Below the pieces are notes generated by a model, which saw only the letters and a list, made by a program, of their open reading frames with translations, was not told the DNA's origin and did not search any database. A DNA stretch of 64,000 nucleotides from Microbacterium dauci. GTDB taxonomy: Bacteria > Actinomycetota > Actinomycetes > Actinomycetales > Microbacteriaceae. Made by a program: the position numbers and the translations under genes. The stretch's first letter is position 1. The number at the start of each line of letters is the position of its first letter. This document shows positions 1 through 7,436 of this stretch, piece after piece. The stretch lies in the NCBI RefSeq assembly GCF_030065535.1, contig NZ_JASJND010000001.1:664742-728741 (forward strand), in the 5' to 3' direction.

Positions 1-293
1 ATCACGTCGTCGGCGTCGAGGAAGCCGACGAACGGCGTCTCGACGAGATCGAGCGCGACGTTGCGCGCGGCGCCGAGCCCGCGCGCAACGTCGTGGCGGA
101 CCAGCGTGAAGCGGTCGTCCGAGGCGGCGGCATCCGCGAAGATCTGGGCCGTCTCGTCGATCGAGCCGTCGTCGACCAGGATCGCGTGCCAGCGCTCGAG
201 CTGCTGCGCGCGAAGCGACGCGATCGCCTCGGCCGCGAAGGCGCCGACATCGCGACCGGGCACGATGACGGTGACGATCGGGCTGGACATCAT
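1..293 (-). CDS. Glycosyltransferase family 2, N-terminal part (cut by window edge)
   Basis: About 97 residues are visible; the rest lies off the window. The start of a GT-A fold is clear: a beta-strand with VTVIVPGRD, then ILVDDGSIDET (nucleotide-sugar binding Asp pair), then GLGAARNVAL and FLDADDV, the DXD-type metal site. It probably transfers a sugar from a nucleotide donor to an envelope polysaccharide or lipid; the acceptor cannot be told. Its ATG overlaps the stop of the cysteine desulfurase gene (ATGATG, so a start at 293 or 290), suggesting translational coupling to the nad operon, although no functional link to NAD synthesis is obvious. Confidence 0.8.
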   Translation of the reverse strand, partial: MMSSPIVTVIVPGRDVGAFAAEAIASLRAQQLERWHAILVDDGSIDETAQIFADAAASDDRFTLVRHDVARGLGAARNVALDLVETPFVGFLDADDV

Positions 294-1423
294 CGCGATC
301 GTACCGCCGCGACGGCAGCGGCGACCGCGTCGGCGACGGGGGATGCGTCGCCCGCGACGTGGTGGCCGAATGTGAACCGGACGGCGGTCTGCGCCACCTC
401 GGGGGCGACGCCGAGTGCGACGAGCACGTGCGACGGCTCGTCGCTGCCGGCGGCGCACGCCGACCCGCTCGACGACACGACGCCGCGGCGTTCGAGTTCG
501 AGCAGCACCGCTTCGCCCGAGACACCTGCGAACGTGAAGCTCGCGGTGCCGGGCAGCCGGTGCACCGGGTCGCCGGTGAGTGACGCCTCGGGGATGAGCT
601 CGAGCACGCGGGCGGTGAATCCATTGCGGAGCGCCCCCACGCGGGCTGACGTCTCTTCACGCTCCGTCTCGGCAAGTTCGAGCGCCACCGCCATCGCGAC
701 GGCGCCGGCGACGTGCTCGGTGCCGCTGCGGCGTCCGCGCTCCTGGCCGCCGCCGTGCAGCAGTGGTTCGAGCGGGATCCGACCGCGGATCGCCAACACG
801 CCGGTACCGTGCGGCGCGCCCAGCTTGTGGCCCGCGACCGACAGCGCATCGGCACCCGTCCCGGCGAGCGGCAACCAGCCGGCGGCTTGCACCGCGTCGA
901 GGTGCAGCGGCACTTTGCCAACCACCGCGGCGATCGCCTCGACGTCCTGCACCGTCCCGACCTCGTTGTTCGCGTACCCGACGCTCACGAGCACGGTCTC
1001 GTCCCGCATGGCCGCGCGCACCTCGTCCGGGTCGATCCGCCCGGTGGGGTCCACCGGCACCCGCGTCACCGACGCTCCGTGCACGCGTTCCAGGTACTCG
1101 CACGACGCCAGCACCGATTCGTGCTCGATCGGCGACGTGATGATGTGGGGACGGATGCCGCGCCCCAGCGCCGCCGCAATTGCGATGCCCTTGATCGCCA
1201 GGTTGTTGGCCTCGGTGCCACCCGAGGTGAACACGATGTCGCCAGGACGCATCCCGAAGACGTGCGCCACACGACGCCTGGCGTCGTCGAGGGCCGCGGC
1301 CATGTCTTCACCGACGGTGTGGTGGCTCGACGCGTTGCCGTGGCGCTCGCCCAGGAACGGGAGAATCGCGTCACGGACCTCCGGGCGCACCGGCGCGCTG
1401 GCGGCGTGGTCGAGGTACAGCAT
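290..1423 (-). CDS. nadS: Cysteine desulfurase (NifS/IscS class) of the nad operon
   Basis: A 377-residue PLP enzyme that removes sulfur from cysteine to build Fe-S clusters. The N-terminal LYLDHAA motif, the SVAGHK PLP lysine (Lys200) and the mobile-loop cysteine in SSGSACAAG (Cys323) are all present; length is normal for the family. It is the last nad gene, its ATG overlapping the nadC stop by four bases. NadA needs a [4Fe-4S] cluster, and the Corynebacterium glutamicum nadA-nadC-nadS operon has the same arrangement (from memory), so a dedicated role in maturing NadA is likely. A housekeeping cysteine desulfurase in the suf locus elsewhere would be a different gene. Confidence 0.9.
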   Translation of the reverse strand: MLYLDHAASAPVRPEVRDAILPFLGERHGNASSHHTVGEDMAAALDDARRRVAHVFGMRPGDIVFTSGGTEANNLAIKGIAIAAALGRGIRPHIITSPIEHESVLASCEYLERVHGASVTRVPVDPTGRIDPDEVRAAMRDETVLVSVGYANNEVGTVQDVEAIAAVVGKVPLHLDAVQAAGWLPLAGTGADALSVAGHKLGAPHGTGVLAIRGRIPLEPLLHGGGQERGRRSGTEHVAGAVAMAVALELAETEREETSARVGALRNGFTARVLELIPEASLTGDPVHRLPGTASFTFAGVSGEAVLLELERRGVVSSSGSACAAGSDEPSHVLVALGVAPEVAQTAVRFTFGHHVAGDASPVADAVAAAVAAVRSR

Positions 1424-2277
1424 CAGCCCGCGATGTCGACGTCGAGCCCCAGGTCGAGGGCCCGGGCCGAGTGTGTCAGCGCGCCGACCGAGATCACGTC
1501 GACGCCGGTCTCGGCGATCGAGCGGACCGTCTCGAGTGAGACCCCGCCGGACGCCTCGACGGTGGCGCGCCCCGCGATGTGCGCGACGCCCGCGCGCAGG
1601 TCGTCGAGCGAGAAATTGTCGAGCATGATCGTGCCGACGCCGGCGGCGAGCACCGCGTCGAGCTGATCGAGGCGATCCACCTCGACCTCGATGTGCGTCG
1701 TGTGGGGGAGGCGCGCCTTCGCGGCCAGCAGGGCCTCGGTCACCGAGAGGCCGGCCCGCGTGAGCACCGCGAGGTGGTTGTCCTTCGCCATCACGGCATC
1801 CGACAGCGAGAACCGGTGATTGTGACCGCCGCCGCTGCGCACGGCGTGCCGCTCGAAGGCGCGCAGGCCCGGCGTCGTCTTTCGGGTGTCGACGATGCGC
1901 GCACCGGTGCCGTCGACCGCCGCGACGTACGCGGCGGTGAGGGTCGCGATGCCCGAGAGCCGCTGTGCGAAGTTCAGGCCGATGCGCTCCGCGGTCAGCA
2001 CGGCGCGAGCCGGCCCCGTTGCGACCGCCAGGACGTCGCCGGGTGCGAACGCCGTGCCGTCAGTGGCTCGCACCTCGACCTCGGTCGCCGCGTCGGTGAG
2101 GTGGAATGCGGCGGCGAACACGTCGCCGCCGCTGAACACGCCGGGTTCGCGCGGCACCAGCACGGCCGTCGCCGTCGCCTCGGCGGGAATGAGCGCCTCG
2201 CTCGTGATGTCGCCCCACGGGGCGTCCTCGGCGAGGGCTGCCGCGACGACCCGGTCGATGACGGCGGTGGTGAGCAT
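1423..2277 (-). CDS. nadC: Nicotinate-nucleotide pyrophosphorylase (carboxylating)
   Basis: A 284-residue quinolinate phosphoribosyltransferase, converting quinolinate and PRPP to nicotinate mononucleotide, the third step of de novo NAD synthesis. Family motifs include EDAPWGDITSE near the N-terminus, FAQRLSGIAT, DTRKTTPGLR, the RSGGGHNHRF stretch and VEASGGV toward the barrel end. The chosen ATG overlaps the nadB stop as ATGA; a longer in-frame extension upstream runs through nadB and is not used. The stop overlaps the next ATG in the same way. Confidence 0.96.
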   Translation of the reverse strand: MLTTAVIDRVVAAALAEDAPWGDITSEALIPAEATATAVLVPREPGVFSGGDVFAAAFHLTDAATEVEVRATDGTAFAPGDVLAVATGPARAVLTAERIGLNFAQRLSGIATLTAAYVAAVDGTGARIVDTRKTTPGLRAFERHAVRSGGGHNHRFSLSDAVMAKDNHLAVLTRAGLSVTEALLAAKARLPHTTHIEVEVDRLDQLDAVLAAGVGTIMLDNFSLDDLRAGVAHIAGRATVEASGGVSLETVRSIAETGVDVISVGALTHSARALDLGLDVDIAG

Positions 2278-3797
2278 CAGGCTGCCCCTTCCAAGGCGTG
2301 GGCGGCGTCGACCGCGTCGATCCGGGTGTGTGCGCCGACGGATGCCGGGCGCGCGAGCGCCGCCTCGACGACGAGCGCGGCGAGTTGACGGAGGTTTTCG
2401 TCCTCCCGTTCGCGCACTGTGGCGCCGGCGCGGAGAGGGACGGCCGCCTGCGCGAGTGCGTGCGCCGCGCGACGCAGTCCGTCGGTGGTGCGCTGGACGC
2501 CCACCGCGTCCCACATCAGCTGCTGGAGCTCGCCGCGGCTCATCAAGGTCGTTCCGACGCTTCGGGCGAGGCGCCGCGCGGCTGCGCGCGGGACCGGCCA
2601 CGCGGTATCCCCATCGCGCGCGACCGCGGCGCCGACGCGCGCCCCGAAGACGGCACCCTCGAGCAGCGAGTTCGAGGCCAACCGGTTCGCGCCGTGCACG
2701 CCGGTGCGGGCGACCTCGCCGGCCGCGTATAGCCCGGGCACGCTCGTCCGGCCGTCGAGGTCGGTGACGAGGCCGCCCATCAGGTAGTGCGCCGCAGGCG
2801 TGACCGGGACTGGCTCACGGGCCCAGTCGAGCCCGCGCTCGCGCATCGCCGCGTCGATCGTCGGGAACCGGTGGGCGAGGAATGCCGCCCGTTCGGCGGC
2901 ATCGACGCTGTGCACCTCGGTCGCATCGAGGACAACCGGACGCCCGTCCTGCCGTGCCATCGCTTCGGTGATTGCGCGGGCGACGACGTCGCGCGGCGCG
3001 AGTTCGCCGTCGGGGTGCACGTCGAGCATGAAGCGGTGGCCGCGCGCATCGCGCAGCACTGCGCCTTCGCCGCGGACCGCCTCGGAGACCAAGAACGCGG
3101 CCCCCACGGCCAGCACGGTCGGGTGGAACTGCACGAACTCGAGGTCCTGTACCGCAGCGCCCGCGCGCACACCCGCGGCGACGCCGTCACCGGTCGCGAC
3201 GGCCGGGTTCGTCGTGTGCGCGTACAGCTGCCCTGCGCCGCCGGTGGCGAGCACCACGGCATCCGCGTCGAGGCGGGTCGGGGTGGTCGCATCGCCCAGC
3301 AGCACGTCGACGCCGCACGCGCGTCCGCCGCGGGTGACGACGTCGACGAGGAAGGCGTGCTCGAGCACGCGGATGCCGCGCGAGGCCGCGACCAGCGCAC
3401 GCTCGATCGCCGCGCCCGTCGCGTCACCGCCGGCGTGGAGGATGCGCGGGTAGGAGTGGGCGGCTTCGAGTCCCTTCACCCATTCGCCGTGCTCGTCACG
3501 GTCGAAGATGACGCCCAGGTCGACGAGCTCGCGGATGCGCGCGGGGCCCTCAGAGACGAGCACCGAAGCGGCATCGGGGTCGGTGAGCCCGGCGCCGGCG
3601 GCGACCGTGTCGGCCAGGTGGTCGGCGAGGCGGTCGTCCGCGAACATGACGCCCGCGATGCCGCCCTGCGCGTACCGCGTCGCCGAGGCGTCCACCGTCG
3701 ACTTCGTCACGATGGTCACCTCGCAGCCGCCGGCTGCGGCGTGACGCGCGGCGGTCAGGCCGGCGATGCCCGACCCGACGACCACGACGCGGGTCAC
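2277..3797 (-). CDS. nadB: L-aspartate oxidase
   Basis: A 506-residue FAD enzyme oxidising L-aspartate to iminoaspartate, the first step of NAD synthesis, feeding NadA directly. The N-terminal VVVGSGIAGLTAA is the dinucleotide-binding fold; RYAQGGIAGV, LEFVQFHPT, HYLMGGLVTD and GANRLASNSLLE are typical of the succinate dehydrogenase/NadB flavoprotein family. NadB ends this stretch with a helical C-terminal domain. The GTG start overlaps the nadA stop (GTGA). Corynebacterium lacks nadB in its operon as I recall, so this four-enzyme version is the fuller form. Confidence 0.96.
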   Translation of the reverse strand: MTRVVVVGSGIAGLTAARHAAAGGCEVTIVTKSTVDASATRYAQGGIAGVMFADDRLADHLADTVAAGAGLTDPDAASVLVSEGPARIRELVDLGVIFDRDEHGEWVKGLEAAHSYPRILHAGGDATGAAIERALVAASRGIRVLEHAFLVDVVTRGGRACGVDVLLGDATTPTRLDADAVVLATGGAGQLYAHTTNPAVATGDGVAAGVRAGAAVQDLEFVQFHPTVLAVGAAFLVSEAVRGEGAVLRDARGHRFMLDVHPDGELAPRDVVARAITEAMARQDGRPVVLDATEVHSVDAAERAAFLAHRFPTIDAAMRERGLDWAREPVPVTPAAHYLMGGLVTDLDGRTSVPGLYAAGEVARTGVHGANRLASNSLLEGAVFGARVGAAVARDGDTAWPVPRAAARRLARSVGTTLMSRGELQQLMWDAVGVQRTTDGLRRAAHALAQAAVPLRAGATVREREDENLRQLAALVVEAALARPASVGAHTRIDAVDAAHALEGAA

Positions 3798-5107
3798 GGC
3801 TTGGCCGCCAGCATGCGTTCGAGCGCGATGCGCGCGGGGTCGGCGACGTCGGCGGGCACCGTGATGCGGTTGTGCACCTCGCCCGCGACGAGCCCCTCGA
3901 GCACCCACGCGAGGTACCCCGGGTGGATGCGGTACATCGTCGAGCACGGGCACACGACCGGGTCGAGGCAGAAGATCTCGTGCTGCGGGAACTGGGCCGC
4001 GAGGCGCTGCACGAGGTTGATCTCGGTCCCGATCGCGAAGGTCGTGGGTTCGGATGCCGCGGCGATGGCCTTGCGGATGTAGTCGGTCGAGCCCGCTTCG
4101 TCGGCGGCATCCACCACGTCCATCGGGCACTCCGGGTGCACGATCACGCGCACGCCGGGGTGCTCGGCCCGGGCGGCGGCGATCTGGTCGACCGTGAACC
4201 GGCGGTGCACCGAACAGAAGCCGTGCCACAGGATGACGCGGGCGTCCTCGAGCTGCGCCTCGGTCGAGCCGCCGAGCGCCTTGCGCGGGTTCCACATCGG
4301 CATCTGCTCGAGCGGGACGCCCATCGCCTTGGCGGTGTTGCGGCCCAGGTGCTGGTCGGGGAAGAACAGCACGCGACGGCCGCGGGCGAAGGCCCACTCC
4401 AGGACGGTCCGCGCGTTCGACGACGTGCAGACGATGCCGCCGTGCCGACCGACGAATCCCTTGATCGCGGCCGAGCTGTTCATGTAGGTCACCGGAATGA
4501 CGGGCAGGAGGCCGTCGGCGTCGGGCGTCTCCATATCGCCGTAGACGTCGGCGAGCTGCTCCCAGCACTCCTCGACCTGGTCGATGTCGGCCATGTCGGC
4601 CATCGAACAGCCGGCGGCGAGGTTCGGCAGGATGACGGCCTGCTCGGGGCGCGACAGCAGGTCGGCCGTCTCGGCCATGAAGTGCACGCCGCAGAAGACG
4701 ATCGCCTCGGCGTCGGGGTGCTCGAGCGCGGCGTTCGCGAGCTGGAATGAGTCGCCCACGTAGTCGGCGTGGGTCACGACCTCTTCGCGCTGGTAGAAGT
4801 GTCCGAGCACGACGACGCGGTCGCCGAGCGTCTGCTTCGCCGCGACGATGCGCGCGGCGAGCTCCTCCTCGTCGGCCTCCCGATACTCGGCCGGGAGCTG
4901 TCCCTGGCGAGGTGCGCCGGTCGGGATGACGTCGCCCATCGACGAGCCGGGACCGTAGCCGGGCCGGGTGTCGAAGGTCCACGGCGAGGCGGCGAGGTCG
5001 GTGTTGCAGGTCTCGGCCGTGGTCTCGCCGGCGACGATCGCCTGGATCTCGTGATCGACGGAGGGGTCGATCGGGCGGGGCTGCAGTGTGATGAGGGTCG
5101 CGGACAT
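3794..5107 (-). CDS. nadA: Quinolinate synthase A
   Basis: A 437-residue enzyme condensing iminoaspartate with dihydroxyacetone phosphate to quinolinate. It belongs to the long NadA class with an N-terminal extension of roughly 90 residues. The probable cluster ligands are in VFCGVHFMAE, IVCTSSNAR and the C-terminal VVCPCSTMYR; GHFYQREEVV and HPECPMDV are also typical. The start ATG follows a GAAGGA Shine-Dalgarno sequence, 11 bases after the nrtR stop. The enzyme is oxygen-sensitive through its [4Fe-4S] cluster, which fits a cysteine desulfurase gene in the operon. Confidence 0.96.
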   Translation of the reverse strand: MSATLITLQPRPIDPSVDHEIQAIVAGETTAETCNTDLAASPWTFDTRPGYGPGSSMGDVIPTGAPRQGQLPAEYREADEEELAARIVAAKQTLGDRVVVLGHFYQREEVVTHADYVGDSFQLANAALEHPDAEAIVFCGVHFMAETADLLSRPEQAVILPNLAAGCSMADMADIDQVEECWEQLADVYGDMETPDADGLLPVIPVTYMNSSAAIKGFVGRHGGIVCTSSNARTVLEWAFARGRRVLFFPDQHLGRNTAKAMGVPLEQMPMWNPRKALGGSTEAQLEDARVILWHGFCSVHRRFTVDQIAAARAEHPGVRVIVHPECPMDVVDAADEAGSTDYIRKAIAAASEPTTFAIGTEINLVQRLAAQFPQHEIFCLDPVVCPCSTMYRIHPGYLAWVLEGLVAGEVHNRITVPADVADPARIALERMLAAKP

Positions 5108-5118
5108 CTCGGGGTCCT

Positions 5119-5793
5119 TCAGTGAGGGAGCGGGCCGCGTTCGGCCAGCTCGACGTCGTGGTTGTAGCGGTAGAGCCGCGCGGGTCGGTGACTGCCGGTG
5201 CGGAAGTCGTCGGTCGGGATGAGGGTGCCGGAGTTCTCGACCTGGCGGCGGAAGTTCGCCGGATCGAGGCGTTTGCCGAGGATCGACTCGTACACCTCGC
5301 GGAGGTCGGCGAGCGTGAAGTGCGAGGGCAGGAAGCCATGCGCGATGCGGCTGTAGCCGACCTTGTTACGCAGGCGCCACAGTGCGTAGTCGACGATCTG
5401 GGTGTGGTCGAACGCGAGCTCGGGCAGCTCGCTCACGTCGAACCACTCGACGTTGTGCTGCTCGGCGGCGCGGGCGACGTCCTCGCGGACGAGGGCCCAG
5501 TAGACGATCGACACGACACGCTCGGGGGAGCGGCCGATGTCGCCGAAGGCGTAGAGCTGCTCGAGGTAGCTGGGCGCGAGGCCGGTGGTCTCGGCGAGGG
5601 TGCGCGACGCCGTGGCGTCGAGGTTCTCCGCGGCATCCACCCATCCGCCCGGGAGCGCCCATTGGCCCTCGTGCGGGTCGCGGGTACGGCGCACGAGCGG
5701 GAGGACGATGCGGCCGTCTCGCTGGCTGAAGATGACCGTCGAGACGGCGACGCGGATGCCGCTGTCGGCTGGGGTGATAGGAGTTATGGTCAT
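5119..5793 (-). CDS. nrtR: NrtR-type Nudix-related repressor of NAD synthesis genes
   Basis: 224 residues: an N-terminal Nudix fold (about 12-140) and a C-terminal winged-helix DNA-binding part (about 145-215, with LPSHFTLADLREVYESILGK and the FRRQVENSG stretch typical of NrtR). The Nudix box begins at Gly50 and is degenerate: R64-T-L-A-E68-T has two of the three catalytic glutamates replaced by threonine, so it probably senses a nucleotide such as ADP-ribose rather than hydrolysing it. NrtR/NdnR represses NAD synthesis operons in other actinobacteria. As first gene of the operon it would be autoregulated. A palindrome overlaps its promoter. Confidence 0.9.
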   Translation of the reverse strand: MTITPITPADSGIRVAVSTVIFSQRDGRIVLPLVRRTRDPHEGQWALPGGWVDAAENLDATASRTLAETTGLAPSYLEQLYAFGDIGRSPERVVSIVYWALVREDVARAAEQHNVEWFDVSELPELAFDHTQIVDYALWRLRNKVGYSRIAHGFLPSHFTLADLREVYESILGKRLDPANFRRQVENSGTLIPTDDFRTGSHRPARLYRYNHDVELAERGPLPH

Positions 5794-5814
5794 GATGACG
5801 TGAACCTCGGAATG

Positions 5815-5844
5815 ATCTTAGGGTCACTGTGACATGAAGTGCAA
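5815..5844 (-). promoter_or_regulatory. Promoter of the nrtR-nadA-nadB-nadC operon
   Basis: Read on the minus strand: TTGCAC (5844-5839), an 18-base spacer, then TAAGAT (5820-5815). Transcription would start near 5808, leaving a leader of about 15 bases before the nrtR ATG. The spacer contains the palindromic operator. Confidence 0.55.
5818..5838 (-). promoter_or_regulatory. Candidate NrtR operator (21-base imperfect palindrome)
   Basis: The core is a perfect 5-1-5 inverted repeat, GTCAC-T-GTGAC (5823-5833). Extending to 21 bases gives 7 of 10 matching positions per arm, including the outer TT/AA. It lies between the -35 and -10 elements of the nrtR-nadABC promoter, a position suited to repression. 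The assignment to NrtR is inferred from location and the reported 21-base size of the Corynebacterium NdnR site. Confidence 0.6.
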
Positions 5845-5922
5845 GTTGCGGCGCTTCACAGGTGCGCGACCGTACGCTGATCGAGAGGGGCCGACTGCGG
5901 TCCCGCGCTCAGGAGGACGCCC

Positions 5923-7092
5923 GTGCTCATCGTCGACATCATCGTGGTGCTCGTGCTCGTCGCGGCGCTCCTCGGTGGACTTCTGCGGGGTCTCGTGGCG
6001 ACCGCGGGCACGCTCGTCGGCGTCGTCCTCGGCGTGATCGCCGCGCTCTGGCTGACACCGCTCATCGCCCCGACGTTCGCGACCTGGGAGTACCGGAGCC
6101 TCGTCCTCGCGATCATCACGATCGCGATCATCGTCCTGCTCGCGAGCATCGGCACGGCCGTCGGTGCACGGCTGCGCCGCGGCGTCGACCGCGCCAAGCT
6201 CGCCCCACTCGACCGCATCCTCGGCGGCGTGGTCAACCTCGCCGCCTCGGCGGTGGTCGTCGTCCTCTTCGCCGGCTCGATCGTGAGTTCGGGCATGCCC
6301 GTCGTCGCGCCCGCCGTCGCCTCGTCGCGCGTCATCGGCGCGATCGACGCGATCACCCCGCCCGCCGTCGACTCCGCCCTCGCCGAGTTCCGCGGGTTCA
6401 TCGTCGAAGAGGGCATCCCGCGCTTCGGCGAGCTCCTCGCACCCGAGGTCGAACCGACGGCACCGCCGGTCTCGCTCGACGATCCGGAGCTACAGGATGC
6501 CGCGGCATCCGTCGCCCGCATCAGCGGCAACGCGTACGCGTGCGGTGCGTCGCTCACCGGCTCCGGCTTCGTCGCCGCTGCCGACCTCGTCGTCACGAAC
6601 GCGCACGTCGTCGCCGGCGTCGACACTCCGCTCGTCGAGCTGCCCGGCCAGGCCGCCCGTGAAGGCCGCATCGTCTACTTCGACCCGATCGACGACCTCG
6701 CCGTCATCGCGGTTGACGACCTCGCGGCCGAGCCGCTCGCGATCGTCGAGCCGGTCGAGGCGGGCACCCCGGTCGCGGTGCAGGGCTACCCGCTCGGCGG
6801 GCCTTTCACGAGTGGCGGCGCATACGTGCTGTCGGTCGGCAACGCGATCGTCGCCGACATCTACGACGACGGCACGGCACCCCGCGAAATCTACGCCCTC
6901 GAGGCAGATGTCCGTCCCGGAAACTCGGGCGGACCGCTGCTGACGCAGGACGGCGAGGTCACCGGTGTCGTGTTCGCCCGCGGCGACGACGATGAGCAGC
7001 GCGGCTACGCCATGACGACGAACGAACTCGCGCCCGCGCTCGAGGTCTCGCCCGACGCCGACGCGGTCTCCTCCGGCGCCTGCACCGGCTGA
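5923..7092 (+). CDS. marP: MarP-like membrane serine protease (CvpA + trypsin-like)
   Basis: 389 residues: four hydrophobic segments forming a CvpA-like domain (about 3-125), a linker, then an extracytoplasmic chymotrypsin-fold protease. The catalytic triad is visible as TNAHVV (His228), DPIDDLAV (Asp258) and RPGNSGGP (Ser335). Cys207 and Cys387 sit where the MarP disulfide joins the two ends of the protease domain. In Mycobacterium tuberculosis MarP (Rv3671c) protects against acid and oxidative stress by processing envelope targets. The GTG start is set by AGGAGG six bases upstream. It is divergent from nrtR and seems to be a single-gene unit. Confidence 0.88.
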   Translation: MLIVDIIVVLVLVAALLGGLLRGLVATAGTLVGVVLGVIAALWLTPLIAPTFATWEYRSLVLAIITIAIIVLLASIGTAVGARLRRGVDRAKLAPLDRILGGVVNLAASAVVVVLFAGSIVSSGMPVVAPAVASSRVIGAIDAITPPAVDSALAEFRGFIVEEGIPRFGELLAPEVEPTAPPVSLDDPELQDAAASVARISGNAYACGASLTGSGFVAAADLVVTNAHVVAGVDTPLVELPGQAAREGRIVYFDPIDDLAVIAVDDLAAEPLAIVEPVEAGTPVAVQGYPLGGPFTSGGAYVLSVGNAIVADIYDDGTAPREIYALEADVRPGNSGGPLLTQDGEVTGVVFARGDDDEQRGYAMTTNELAPALEVSPDADAVSSGACTG

Positions 7093-7111
7093 TGCCCGGC
7101 ACGTGCACCGG

Positions 7112-7141
7112 CTGACGGCGGGCACGCCGCACTGGTAGGCT
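7112..7141 (+). promoter_or_regulatory. Promoter of the glycine riboswitch-sdaA-gcvTHP operon
   Basis: CTGACG (7112-7117), an 18-base spacer and TAGGCT (7136-7141). Transcription would begin near 7148, about 27 bases before the first aptamer stem. Confidence 0.5.
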
Positions 7142-7172
7142 CGCGACAAATCGAAGACCGGACCATCACGTC

Positions 7173-7345
7173 GTCTCGGGAGAAGTCGTTCGCGGCTGCC
7201 GAAGGAGCAATCCCTCCCCGGAATCTCTCAGGCCCCTGTACCGAGCCGACACGGTCACTCTGAAAAGCGGTACCCGCGTGGTACCCGCCGACGGGGCAAG
7301 CGAGCAGTGCTCGTGAAATCTCTCAGGCCTATGACAGAGGGGGAG
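7173..7345 (+). ncRNA. Tandem glycine riboswitch (two aptamers)
   Basis: Aptamer 1 spans about 7175-7245, closed by CTCGG/CCGAG, with the conserved GCCGAAGGAGCAA and TCTCAGGCCC blocks. Aptamer 2 spans about 7258-7339, closed by CTCTG/CAGAG, with GCCGACGGGGCAAG, GAAATCTCTCAGGCC and GACAGAGG. Two glycine aptamers in series are a known arrangement. Downstream, 7345-7351 and 7375-7381 (GGAACTC/GAGTTCC) can form a hairpin that may be part of the expression platform. No U-rich terminator is seen, so control may act through initiation or alternative pairing. Expected effect: glycine switches the operon on. Confidence 0.93.
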
Positions 7346-7436
7346 GAACTCACCGCATTCCGCTGCGCCGTCAGGAGTTCCCCGTGTTCTATTCGTCCCA
7401 CCATTCGCCACCGGCGACCCTCACGAACGCGCCGTC

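Noticed and set aside
93..1628. Long plus-strand open frames opposite the cysteine desulfurase and nadC genes
   Set aside because: They are antisense to well-supported genes, arginine/serine-rich and without recognisable domains; typical shadows in 70% GC DNA.
2787..4082. Plus-strand frame of about 430 codons opposite nadB and nadA
   Set aside because: No conserved motif; fully overlaps genes with intact catalytic features.
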